From Deltaproteobacteria bacterium (lineage in GTDB: Bacteria; Myxococcota_A; UBA9160; UBA4427): a stretch of DNA of 64,000 bases. Under the pieces are notes generated by a model that saw only the letters and a list, made by a program, of their open reading frames with translations, made no database searches and was not told the origin of the DNA. The stretch spans positions 62,001 through 126,000 of the forward strand of contig JADJOR010000011.1 in NCBI GenBank assembly GCA_016713665.1, read 5' to 3'. Position 1 is the first letter of the stretch. Each line of letters opens with the position of its first letter. Made by a program: the position numbers and the translations under genes. Positions 1-8,232 of the stretch are shown here, piece after piece.

Positions 1-112
1 CTTCCCGGATCTCGGTGACCACCGAATGGATCGCGTCGTTGTCGAGCAGGATGGCCGAGAGGACGGCCTTCTCCGCCTCGATATCGTGGGGCGGCACGCG
101 CCCCGCGACCAT
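1..112 (-). CDS. dnaB: Replicative DNA helicase DnaB, N-terminal fragment cut by the window edge
   Basis: Only the first 37 codons are present; the gene runs off the left edge. The reading from ATG at 112 gives a start typical of DnaB: a short lead, then PPHDIEAEKAVLSAILLDND, the conserved N-terminal domain motif (PPxxIEAEqsVLGa-LLDnd) of the hexameric replicative helicase that unwinds DNA ahead of the fork. An AGGGAG ribosome site lies about six bases before the ATG. Placement just downstream of rpsF-rpsR-rplI on the same strand matches the common bacterial order. Nothing can be said about the ATPase domain, which lies outside the window. Confidence 0.9.
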   Translation of the reverse strand, partial: MVAGRVPPHDIEAEKAVLSAILLDNDAIHSVVTEIRE

Positions 113-276
113 GTCGGACTCCCTCACACCCCACCCCCTCGATGGGCGCCCGAATCCGCCGCTGCCGGACCGCGCGGCGTCCGGATCGGACGCGCGGGGC
201 CGGCGGGCGCTCGACGCCCGACGAGTATACGCGGGCACGTCGCGAAGCGGTCGATCGGTCGCGCGATCCGGCCTGC

Positions 277-331
277 AAAAAAACGAGCGCCCACTCCGGG
301 TCGTCCGCGTGGGACGGGGAGTGGGCGCTCG
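277..331 (-). terminator. Intrinsic terminator after rplI
   Basis: A perfect 14-bp inverted repeat (284-297 with 318-331, arms CGAGCGCCCACTCC and its complement) is followed on the minus strand by seven T residues (277-283 read in reverse). It lies between the rplI stop and dnaB, so the rpsF-rpsR-rplI transcript probably ends here and dnaB needs its own promoter. The rest of 113-411 shows no gene. Confidence 0.85.
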
Positions 332-411
332 ATCGGTCGGCGCGTCCCCGAAAACCCATCGGGCCCGCGGGGGCGCGGTGGGGCGGGCTGGGGGTCGCGC
401 TGAGAGTCGCG

Positions 412-867
412 TCAGCTCGCGGCGGTGACGGTCACCTTCAGGCTCGCCACGACGTCGTTGCGCAGGCGTACGGTGACCGTGTGCTCGCCCACCGACTTGA
501 TCGGCTCGACGAGCACGATCTTGCGTCGGTCGACCTCGACGCCCTGGGCCCCGAGCAGCTCGGCCAGGTTCGCCGACGTGACGGAGCCGAAGAGCTTGCC
601 CTCTTCGCCGACCTGGGCCGAGATCGCGAGCGCGATCCCCTCGATGCGCGTCTTCACGCTCTCGAGATCCTTCAGCTCCTTGGACCGCTTCTCGGCGATC
701 ACGCGCCGCTTGTGCTCGACCTCGTGGACCCGGGCCGCCGTCGCCGGCAGCGCCTTGCCCTGCGGAATCAGGAAGTTGCGCGCAAACCCGGGCTTGACCT
801 TCACGACGTCGCCGGCGTCGCCCAGATTGTGGACGTCTTCACTCAGGATGACTTGAACCAATGCCAT
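412..867 (-). CDS. rplI: 50S ribosomal protein bL9
   Basis: bL9 of the large ribosomal subunit, 151 aa. The start of the protein reads MALVQVILSEDVHNLGDAGD, followed by VKPGFARNFLIPQGKALPAT, the hallmark N-terminal domain of L9; the middle is the charged connecting helix (KRRVIAEKRSKELKDLES) and the C-terminal domain follows from about residue 80. I chose the ATG at 867 over an in-frame GTG six bases upstream because GGAG sits nine bases before the ATG but only three before the GTG. It lies about 100 bases downstream of rpsR in the usual rpsF-rpsR-rplI order and is followed by a strong terminator. Confidence 0.96.
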   Translation of the reverse strand: MALVQVILSEDVHNLGDAGDVVKVKPGFARNFLIPQGKALPATAARVHEVEHKRRVIAEKRSKELKDLESVKTRIEGIALAISAQVGEEGKLFGSVTSANLAELLGAQGVEVDRRKIVLVEPIKSVGEHTVTVRLRNDVVASLKVTVTAAS

Positions 868-968
868 GTTCACTTACTCCGTCGAACGATTCCGCCAACG
901 ACCCCCGCTGGCCTCTGGACCGCTACCCCTATTCAAGGCCAGGAAATCGGCCAAAGGCCGGTTTCCGA

Positions 969-1595
969 TCAAACGTGCGAGGGCGCGTAGGGCAGCATCG
1001 CGAGATGCCGTGCGCGCTTGATCTCGAGGGAGAGCGGCCGCTGGTGCTTCGCGCAGGTTCCCGAGATCCGGCGCGGGGTCAGCTTGCCCGTCTCGGTGAT
1101 GAAGAGCCGGAGCGTCTTCACGTCCTTGTACGAGATCGTGACGTTCTTGTCGGCGCAGAACCGGCACACCTTGCGCCGCTGGAACATGCCCTTGCGCTTG
1201 GCCTGCTTGCGGGCCTTCTTCCGCGCCGCAGCGCGGAGCTTGCCCTTGACCGTGAGCGGCGCGCGCGGCGCGCGATCGCCTCGATCTCCCCGGTCGCCGC
1301 GATCGCCGCGGTCGCCCCGGTCTTCCCGCGGCGGGCGCGGTCCCCGATCGAAGCCGCCCGGTCGCTCCGAGCGGTCGCCCATCGGCGGGCGATCGCCCAT
1401 CGGCGGTCGATCTCCCATCGGCGGTCGATCGCGGTCGGCCTTGGGGCCGAGCGGCGGTCGCGGACCCGCGCCAGCGGGACCCGAGGGCCCGGCCGCCGGA
1501 CCCGACGGCCCCGCAGCGGGACCCGTGGGCGGTCGTCTCGTCACACCGGCTCGCGGACCGGAGGGAATCGTCGTCTCGGTCTTCTCGTCGCTCAT
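969..1595 (-). CDS. rpsR: 30S ribosomal protein bS18 with a ~135-residue low-complexity N-terminal extension
   Basis: Residues 138-208 are a normal bS18 core (FQRRKVCRFC, then YKDVKTLRLFITETGKLTPR and a KRARHLAMLPY tail). Cys144, Cys147, Cys181 and His184 form a plausible zinc site, the C+ form of S18. Residues 1-136 are not found in ordinary bS18 (about 75 aa): a Pro/Gly/Ala region, three GDRPPM repeats, five RGD units and a very basic KKARKQAKRK stretch. An internal Met137 would give a standard-size protein, but the long start is favoured by its ATGA overlap with the rpsF stop and a GGAGGAGGGAG site just upstream, both pointing to translational coupling. bS18 binds bS6 on the 30S platform. 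Confidence 0.92.
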   Translation of the reverse strand: MSDEKTETTIPSGPRAGVTRRPPTGPAAGPSGPAAGPSGPAGAGPRPPLGPKADRDRPPMGDRPPMGDRPPMGDRSERPGGFDRGPRPPREDRGDRGDRGDRGDRGDRAPRAPLTVKGKLRAAARKKARKQAKRKGMFQRRKVCRFCADKNVTISYKDVKTLRLFITETGKLTPRRISGTCAKHQRPLSLEIKRARHLAMLPYAPSHV

Positions 1596-2131
1596 GCTCC
1601 CTCCTCCTCATCGTCGTCGAGCGGCGGACCGAAGCGGGCACGGTCGTCGCGCGGGCTGTATTCGTCGCGTTCTTCGCCGCCGAAATCGTCGTCGTCGCCG
1701 GTCAGGCCACGGCCCGACTCCTCGGCCTCGCGGCGGGCCTCGGCCTCTTCGGCCTCGCGGGCGGCGCGCTCGGCGGCGCGCTTCGCCTGCTCGACCTCGG
1801 CCTGGGCGGCGGCGGCCTTGCGGGCCTCCACGTCCGCCACGTCCTCGGCGGCCTGGACCGTGAGGAAGCGCAGGATCGACTCGTCGAGCCGCAGCGAACG
1901 CTCGAGCTCGGGCACGACCTTGCCCTTGTCGAGGTACATCAGCGTGTAGTAGTGGCCCTTGTGGAACTTCTTGATCTCGAAGGCGAGCTTGCGCTTGCCA
2001 TGGTCCTCGCACATCAGGCGCGTGGCGCCGGCCGTGTCGAGCACCCCGTCGAGGCGGGCCAGGATGGCCTTCGCGCCCTCGTCGGAGATCTCCGGCTGGA
2101 CGATGAACGTCGTTTCATATTCCCGAGGCAA
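1592..2131 (-). CDS. rpsF: 30S ribosomal protein bS6 with acidic C-terminal extension
   Basis: bS6, 179 aa against a usual 95-135. The S6 fold is clear from YETTFIVQPE at the start through KRKLAFEIKKFHKGHYYTLMYLD to RLDESILRFLTV. After about residue 100 comes an Ala/Glu/Arg helix and a strongly acidic end (GDDDDFGGEERDEY, then DDDEEEGA). The start is a TTG at 2131 with GGGAGG six bases upstream; an ATG seven bases earlier is in another frame. bS6 pairs with bS18 in the ribosome, and the two genes overlap by four bases. The acidic tail next to the basic bS18 extension is notable; a role as partner surfaces is only inference. Confidence 0.92.
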   Translation of the reverse strand: MPREYETTFIVQPEISDEGAKAILARLDGVLDTAGATRLMCEDHGKRKLAFEIKKFHKGHYYTLMYLDKGKVVPELERSLRLDESILRFLTVQAAEDVADVEARKAAAAQAEVEQAKRAAERAAREAEEAEARREAEESGRGLTGDDDDFGGEERDEYSPRDDRARFGPPLDDDEEEGA

Positions 2132-2157
2132 GACATTCCTCCCGGTCGGATGCGCCC

Positions 2158-2174
2158 GCGGATCCGGGATCCGC
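2158..2174 (-). promoter_or_regulatory. rpsF: Hairpin in the rpsF leader, possible S6:S18 feedback site
   Basis: The minus-strand leader contains GCGGATCCCGGATCCGC, a hairpin with arms GCGGAT/ATCCGC and a CCCGG loop, 26 bases upstream of the TTG start. Many bacteria regulate rpsF by S6:S18 binding to a leader stem that exposes a CCG triplet. Position and the exposed CCG fit, but the fuller motif is not certain. Confidence 0.3.
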
Positions 2175-2326
2175 GCCGCGACATCGGGGCACCCTGCTGG
2201 AATCCCCTCGGCGGGTTTCCGAGCTTGGATTCGAGGGCACCGAGGCTGGTGGTTGAAGGCCCGAAGGCCCGTTTTGGAAGCGCCCATGGGTAACACAGCC
2301 CCGCGGTCCGGGGCAAGGCCGTCCTC

Positions 2327-2968
2327 TCAGCCGTCCATTCCGCCGATCGGCCCGGCCTTCGCGAGCTCGAGCAGGGCCGCGTGGACCCGGACGTCGTCGG
2401 TCAGCTCGGGATGGAAGGTGCAGGCGAGCCGCCTGCCCTGGCGGACCAGGACGGGCTCGCTGTCGACGGTCGCCAGGACCTCGACCCCACGGCCCGGGTC
2501 GACGAGCCGGGGCGCCCGGATGAAGACGCACTCCATGCCCCGCCACGCCGGCCGGGAGCTCGCGTCGGCCGGGGCGACGAAGGAGTCGACCTGGGTCCCG
2601 TAGGCGTTGCGGAGCGCCTCGACGTCGAGGAGTCCGAGGGTCGGGACGGGATGGTTGCGGGAGCTCCGCGCCAGCAGGATCGCCCCGGCACAGGTCCCGA
2701 GCACCGCCCCCCCCGCCTTCGCGAAGGCGCGGATGGGCTCGACCAGCCCGTGCCGGTCGAGCCCCTTCGAGATCGTCGTGCTCTCGCCGCCGGGCAGGAC
2801 GAGGGCGCTGAGTCCGACGAGATCGGCGGGTACGAGGACCCGACGCCCCGATGCCCCGCAGCGCTCGAGCGCCGCGAGGTGCTTCTCGACGTCGCCCTGG
2901 ATCGCGAGCACACCGACCACCGGCCGAGCCCGATCGCCCCCCGTTCGCCGCTTGCGCTTCGCCGCCAT
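2327..2968 (-). CDS. pdxT: Pyridoxal 5'-phosphate synthase glutaminase subunit PdxT
   Basis: Class I glutamine amidotransferase subunit that hydrolyses glutamine and channels ammonia to PdxS for vitamin B6 synthesis. 213 aa. Visible motifs: VGVLAIQGDVEKH near the start, LPGGESTTI (about 58-66), the nucleophile elbow GTCAGAILLA with Cys93, and TFHPEL with His186 and Glu188, completing the Cys-His-Glu triad. A basic lead of about 15 residues precedes the domain. It starts 32 bases after the pdxS stop, so the two subunits are co-transcribed. Confidence 0.95.
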   Translation of the reverse strand: MAAKRKRRTGGDRARPVVGVLAIQGDVEKHLAALERCGASGRRVLVPADLVGLSALVLPGGESTTISKGLDRHGLVEPIRAFAKAGGAVLGTCAGAILLARSSRNHPVPTLGLLDVEALRNAYGTQVDSFVAPADASSRPAWRGMECVFIRAPRLVDPGRGVEVLATVDSEPVLVRQGRRLACTFHPELTDDVRVHAALLELAKAGPIGGMDG

Positions 2969-3000
2969 CCGAACCCCGGCCTCCCGTCCCGCGCCCGCGC

Positions 3001-4020
3001 CTACCAGCCGCGGTTCGCGAGCTTCTCGTCCTCGGCGAGCGAGCTCATCTCGAGGCCTTCCATCGCGCTGCCGAGGCCGCGACAGGCGTTCAGCACCTCT
3101 TCCGGATCATCCCAATGCGTGCAGGCATGCACGATCGCCCGGGCGCGCGCCGCGGGATCCGCGCTCTTGAAGATGCCCGAGCCGACGAAGACCGCCTCGG
3201 CCCCGAGCGAGCGACACAGCGCCGCGTCGGGCGGCGTCGCGACGCCGCCGGCGGCGAAGTTCGGCACCGGCAGCTTGCCATGCTCGTGGACGTAGCGGAC
3301 GAGGTCGTAGGGCGCGCCCATGTCCCGCGCCGTCGACATCAGCTCCTCGGCCGGCAGCGCCTGGATCGCGCGGATCTCGCCGATCACGCTGCGCAGATGG
3401 CGCACCGCCTCGACGATGTTGCCGCTGCCCGCCTCGCCCTTGGTGCGGATCATCGCCGCGCCCTCGCCGATCCGGCGCAGCGCCTCGCCGAGATTGCGCG
3501 CGCCGCAGACGAAGGGAACGCGGTAGTCGTGCTTCGCGATGTGGTGCTCGTCGTCGGCGGGCGTCAGGACCTCGCTCTCGTCGATGAAGTCGACGCCGAG
3601 GGCCTCGAGGACGCGCGCCTCGGCGATGTGGCCGATGCGGCACTTCGCCATGACCGGGATCGAGACCGAGCGCTGGATGCGCTCGATCATGTCGACGGCG
3701 CTCATGCGCGCGACGCCGCCGTCGCGGCGGATGTCCGCCGGCACCCGCTCGAGGGCCATCACCGCACACGCCCCGGCGTCCTCGGCGATCTTCGCCTGCT
3801 CGACGTCGGTCACGTCCATGATGACGCCGTTCTTCATCATCTCGGCGAGGCCGACCTTCAGCATGAACGCGTCCGCGCCCCGGCGCAGGGCGCCGCTCCC
3901 GTTCGCGGTCATGCCGTTCGCCCGGCTTCCGTTCGCACCGCCGACCTTCGCCTTCGCCGCGCGGCTCGCGCCCGCTGCGCCCTTCGCTCCCCGACCCCGT
4001 CCCGCCGTCGTCTTCGCCAT
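3001..4020 (-). CDS. pdxS: Pyridoxal 5'-phosphate synthase subunit PdxS
   Basis: PLP synthase subunit that builds PLP from ribose 5-phosphate, glyceraldehyde 3-phosphate and ammonia from PdxT. 339 aa with a (beta/alpha)8 fold: KNGVIMDVTDVEQAKIAEDAG, ALERVPADIR, the active-site lysine Lys126 in VMAKCRIGH, a second lysine in RTKGEAGSGN, and NFAAGGVATPPDA near the end. The first ~45 residues are a Gly/Ala/Lys-rich lead absent from most PdxS. AGGAGG six bases before the ATG supports this start. Upstream on the same strand is a MocR/PdxR-type regulator. Confidence 0.96.
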   Translation of the reverse strand: MAKTTAGRGRGAKGAAGASRAAKAKVGGANGSRANGMTANGSGALRRGADAFMLKVGLAEMMKNGVIMDVTDVEQAKIAEDAGACAVMALERVPADIRRDGGVARMSAVDMIERIQRSVSIPVMAKCRIGHIAEARVLEALGVDFIDESEVLTPADDEHHIAKHDYRVPFVCGARNLGEALRRIGEGAAMIRTKGEAGSGNIVEAVRHLRSVIGEIRAIQALPAEELMSTARDMGAPYDLVRYVHEHGKLPVPNFAAGGVATPPDAALCRSLGAEAVFVGSGIFKSADPAARARAIVHACTHWDDPEEVLNACRGLGSAMEGLEMSSLAEDEKLANRGW

Positions 4021-4119
4021 GATCCGCCTCCTGGTTGCCCTTCCGACCCGACGTCCGGGCCCGTGACTCGCGCGGCGCTCGGGAAGCCGTCTGGCCCCCG
4101 CCCGCCGCGAACGAACGCT

Positions 4120-5709
4120 TCAGAGATGCATGCCCGCCGTGCGCCCCGCGCCCGGAGCGCGCCCTGCCCGCTCCCGCACGACCCGGCCCAGCGCCGCGAC
4201 GCCCCGCGCGATCTCGGCCTCGTCGACGCTCGCGACGGAGAGCCGCATGCCCCGCGACGGTCGCGCGTCGGGCATGAAGAGCGTGCCCGGGGAGAAGACG
4301 ACGCCCGCCCGCGCCGCGTCGGCGAGCAGATCCCGCGTGTCGACCTCGAAGGGCAGCTCGACCCAGCACTGATAGCCGCCCTCGGGCGCCGTCGCGGTCG
4401 TCCCGGCCGGCATCTCCGTCGAGAGCGCCGCGGCGAGCGCCGCGTGGCGCGCCGCAAGCACGCGCCGGATCCGCGCGAGGTGGCGATCGAAGGCCCCCGA
4501 CTCGACGAAGCGCACGAGCGCCGCCTGCAGCGTCAACGCATCCGAGAGATCCGTCGCGTGCTTCAGCGCCACGAGTCCCTCGAGCACCCGCCCCCGCGCC
4601 GTCAGCGAGCCGACCCGCACGCCCGGAAAGAGCGACTTCGAGAACGAGTAGAGATGCACGACGAGGCCGACCTCGTCGAGGGCGGCGAGCGGGGCCACGT
4701 CCTGGCCCTTGAACCGCAGATCGAGCTCGAAGCCGTCCTCGACGACGGGCACCCCGTGGCGTGCCGCGATCTCGAGGATCTGGCGGCGGCGCGCGAGGCT
4801 CGTCGTCGTCCCGAGAGGGTTGTGGAAGGAAGGAATCGTGTAGAAGACCTTCACCTCGGGCCGGGCCAGCACGCGGTCGAGGGCGTCGGGATCGACGCCC
4901 TCCGCGTCCATCGCCACGGCGGCAGGCGAGAGACCGTGGCCCGCCAGCGCCGACAGCACGTTCGCGTAGGTCGGCACCTCGACCGCGACCTGGTCGCCGG
5001 GCTGGGTGAAGAGCCGGAGCGCCAGCGAGATGCCCTGGCTCGCGCCGTGGCACAACACGATCTCCTCCGGCGCTGCCCCGATGCCGTAGCGCCGGAAACG
5101 CTCGGCGATCGCGCGGCGAAGGCGCGGATCGCCCTCCGGCGAGGCGTACGAAAAGAGCGCCGGCCCCTCCTCCCGCAGCGCCGCCTCGAAGCAGGCGGCG
5201 AACTCGGCGACCGGATAGAGGCGCGGATCGGGGATCAGGCGGTGGAGCGCGACCACGTCGTCGCCGCTCGCATAACGCGGGCGCGTGTTCTCGAGGGCGA
5301 TCAGCCGCTCGACCGGCGGCGCGAGGGCGAGCACGATGTCCCCGGCGCGGCCCGGGGCAGCGCCCGCCGCCGAGGCCTCGGTCCGCTCGGTCCCGCCCGC
5401 GTTCGCCGCCGCGCTCTCGTCGCGGCGGGCGCCGGTCGCGACCGGAGTCCGCAGCGTGCGGACGAAGGTGCCCGCGCCGGCGCGGGCCTCGACGTAGCCG
5501 GACTGGCCGAGCTGCTCGTAGGCGAGGGCCACGGTGTCGCGGTGGAGGCCGAGCTCCGCTGCGAGCGAGCGGATCGCGGGCAGGCGCTCACCGGGCGCAC
5601 GCCTCCCCGCTTCGATCTCGGCCTGGAGCTGGGCCGCGATCTGCTGGTAGGCGGGCTCGTCCGATCGCTCGTCGATCCGCAGGCGGTGGGGGGATCCGTC
5701 GAAGGCCAC
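4120..5709 (-). CDS. MocR-family (GntR/aminotransferase) transcriptional regulator, PdxR-like
   Basis: 529 aa, two domains. Residues ~10-85 are a GntR winged helix (PAYQQIAAQLQAEI, GERLPAIRSLAAELG, VALAYEQL); residues ~150-515 are a fold-type I aminotransferase domain (CHGASQGISLALRL, IPSFHNPLGTT, and SFSKSLFPGVRVG, whose lysine would bind PLP). Such regulators sense PLP, GABA or similar; PdxR members control pdxST. Standing immediately upstream of pdxS on the same strand supports a PdxR role, though the true effector is unproven. The start is a GTG at 5709 only eight bases after a GATAAT box, so the message may be leaderless. Nine-base repeats in the promoter are probable operators. Confidence 0.85.
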   Translation of the reverse strand: MAFDGSPHRLRIDERSDEPAYQQIAAQLQAEIEAGRRAPGERLPAIRSLAAELGLHRDTVALAYEQLGQSGYVEARAGAGTFVRTLRTPVATGARRDESAAANAGGTERTEASAAGAAPGRAGDIVLALAPPVERLIALENTRPRYASGDDVVALHRLIPDPRLYPVAEFAACFEAALREEGPALFSYASPEGDPRLRRAIAERFRRYGIGAAPEEIVLCHGASQGISLALRLFTQPGDQVAVEVPTYANVLSALAGHGLSPAAVAMDAEGVDPDALDRVLARPEVKVFYTIPSFHNPLGTTTSLARRRQILEIAARHGVPVVEDGFELDLRFKGQDVAPLAALDEVGLVVHLYSFSKSLFPGVRVGSLTARGRVLEGLVALKHATDLSDALTLQAALVRFVESGAFDRHLARIRRVLAARHAALAAALSTEMPAGTTATAPEGGYQCWVELPFEVDTRDLLADAARAGVVFSPGTLFMPDARPSRGMRLSVASVDEAEIARGVAALGRVVRERAGRAPGAGRTAGMHL

Positions 5710-5717
5710 GGCGGCAC

Positions 5718-5786
5718 ATTATCAGCCGGACAAAGGGCCGACAAGCTTGATTGTCCGGCCAATAAAAGGCGAATCGAGCCGGACAA
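5718..5786 (-). promoter_or_regulatory. Promoter and triple-repeat operator of the MocR/PdxR gene
   Basis: Three copies of GCCGGACAA occur: 5725-5733 and 5778-5786 in one orientation and 5751-5759 inverted. The outer two form an 11-bp inverted repeat (5749-5759 with 5778-5788). On the minus strand GATAAT (5718-5723) is preceded by TTGTCG (5739-5744), spacing 15, slightly short. One repeat lies between these boxes, where a bound protein would block polymerase. Autoregulation by the adjacent MocR protein is the natural inference. Confidence 0.55.
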
Positions 5787-6392
5787 TCAGGCCATCGCGT
5801 TGAAGCGATCCATCGCGATCTTGAGCCCCTCCCCCACGACACAGGCCACGGCATCGGCAGCGCGCTCGACCGCCGCGGGCAGGACCTCGGCCTCTTCGGC
5901 TTCGGAGAACGGCTCGAGCACCCAGTCGACGACCTGCGCGGCCGAGCCCGGATGCCCGATGCCGAAGCGCAGGCGCGGGGTGGCCTGGGTCGCCAGCTCG
6001 CGGGCGATGTCGGCGAGACCGCGGTGACCGCCAGCGCCGCCGCTCGGGCGGAGCCGGAGTCGCCCCGGCGGCAGGTCGAGGTCGTCGAGGACGACGAGCA
6101 GATCGCGCTCGGGCGCGAGTGCGGGCCAGCGCTCGAGGGCGGCGCCGACACTCTCCCCCGAGCGGTTCATGAAGGTCAGGGGCTCGAGCAGGACGCAGTC
6201 GCGCCCGGCGATCCGTGCCCGCGCCAGCCGCCCCCGGAGCCCGGGATCGGCGACGAAGACCGCCCCCGCACGCCGAGCGAGGTGCTCGACGACGCGGAAG
6301 CCCACGTTGTGTCGCGTGGCCGCATACTCGGGGCCCGGATTGCCGAGCCCCACCACGAGCCGCTCGGGCGATTCGCCGTGCAGGCCGGCCAT
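5787..6392 (-). CDS. pth: Peptidyl-tRNA hydrolase
   Basis: Releases tRNA from peptidyl-tRNA that drops off ribosomes. 201 aa. The family signature is complete: GLGNPGPEYAATRHNVGF with catalytic His28, LTFMNRSGE with Asn76, LDDLDLPPG with the acidic residue at 103/104, and GGAGGHRGL. It is followed downstream only by the MocR operator region and preceded by rplY, the classic prs-rplY-pth order. One operator 9-mer directly abuts its stop codon, so the MocR promoter starts where this gene ends. Confidence 0.96.
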   Translation of the reverse strand: MAGLHGESPERLVVGLGNPGPEYAATRHNVGFRVVEHLARRAGAVFVADPGLRGRLARARIAGRDCVLLEPLTFMNRSGESVGAALERWPALAPERDLLVVLDDLDLPPGRLRLRPSGGAGGHRGLADIARELATQATPRLRFGIGHPGSAAQVVDWVLEPFSEAEEAEVLPAAVERAADAVACVVGEGLKIAMDRFNAMA

Positions 6393-6437
6393 GGCGGTCT
6401 TCGCCTCGTCCGCTTCCGTGCCGGCTCGGTCCTCGGC

Positions 6438-7085
6438 CTACTCGGACTTCTCGGCCTTCGCCGGAGCCGCGGCCGGGGCACCCGCTGCCGCCTCCTGGGC
6501 CGCCGTCGCCTCGTCTCGCAGACCGCGCGGGATCAGCACGGTGGCGACCGTCAGCTCGGCTTCGGACATCACGTCGATGCCGTCGGGCACGACGAGATCG
6601 CTCACGTGGAGATTCGAGCCGAGATCGAGGGCGCTGACGTCGACCTCGATCGAGTCCGGGATCGCGTTCGGCAGACACATGATCTCGAGCTCGCGCAGCT
6701 GCTGATCGAGCACGCCGCCGTTGACGACGCCGACGGGCGTCCCGACGAGATGGATCGGGATCTCGACGTCGATCTTGGTCGTGAGGTCGACCTCGTAGAA
6801 GTCGACGTGGGTGATCCGGCCGCGCACCGCCTCGCGCTGCAGCTCCTTCGCGATCACCGTCTTGCCGGAGACCGCCGCGGGACCGGAGAGGTCGATGATC
6901 GTATTGTGGCCGCTGTGGCTCGTCGCGAGCAAGCGCTCGAACTTCGCGACATCGAAGGCGATCGGCGTCGCGGCCCGGCCGCCGCCGTACACGACGCCGG
7001 GCACGAGCCCGCGCTGTCGGAGTCGGCGATTGGCGCCCTTGCCCGTAGCTTCCCGACCTTCGACTGCAAACTGAACGTCACCCAT
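6438..7085 (-). CDS. rplY: 50S ribosomal protein bL25, long (Ctc/TL5) form
   Basis: 215 aa, the two-domain form of bL25 that binds 5S rRNA. N-terminal 5S-binding domain: GANRRLRQRGLVPGVVYG (about 16-33), KELQREAVRGRITHVDFYEVD; C-terminal TL5 beta domain: VEIPIHLVGTPVGV through VSALDLGSNLHVSDL; then an Ala-rich, Lys-ending tail. ATG at 7085 has GGGAGAG upstream. The larger open frame extending to 7925 is only an overlap with prs and is not used. It sits 20 bases after prs and 45 bases before pth. Confidence 0.95.
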   Translation of the reverse strand: MGDVQFAVEGREATGKGANRRLRQRGLVPGVVYGGGRAATPIAFDVAKFERLLATSHSGHNTIIDLSGPAAVSGKTVIAKELQREAVRGRITHVDFYEVDLTTKIDVEIPIHLVGTPVGVVNGGVLDQQLRELEIMCLPNAIPDSIEVDVSALDLGSNLHVSDLVVPDGIDVMSEAELTVATVLIPRGLRDEATAAQEAAAGAPAAAPAKAEKSE

Positions 7086-7105
7086 GATCTCTCTCCCGAA
7101 CCCTT

Positions 7106-8041
<936 letters not shown>

Positions 8042-8156
8042 CGCGACGCCTTTCTCGTTCTCGTGCCCGCGATCCTGCCCATCGACCCGATGCGCTCGCG
8101 AGGTGGGATCACCCATCTCCACCTCCGGACCTAGCCCCGGCCCTCGCTCGACAACC

Positions 8157-8232
8157 TGGTTGGGGCGGTAGGATTCGAACCTACAGATGGCGGCTCCAAA
8201 GGCCGCTGCCTTAACCGTTTGGCGACGCCCCA
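8157..8232 (-). tRNA. tRNA-Gln (anticodon TTG)
   Basis: A 76-nt cloverleaf with encoded CCA. Acceptor arms TGGGGCG and CGCCCCA pair fully, discriminator A then CCA follow. The anticodon arm is GCGGC-CTTTGGA-GCCGC with anticodon TTG, and the T arm reads GTAGG-TTCGAAT-CCTAC. The 5' 22 nt overlap the end of ispE, whose TAA stop lies in the D-arm region. Confidence 0.95.

Noticed and set aside
2851..6027. A 1058-codon open frame on the plus strand
   Set aside because: It lies opposite pdxS, the MocR gene and pth, has the Arg/His/Asp-rich composition typical of an antisense frame in G+C-rich DNA, and shows no family motif.
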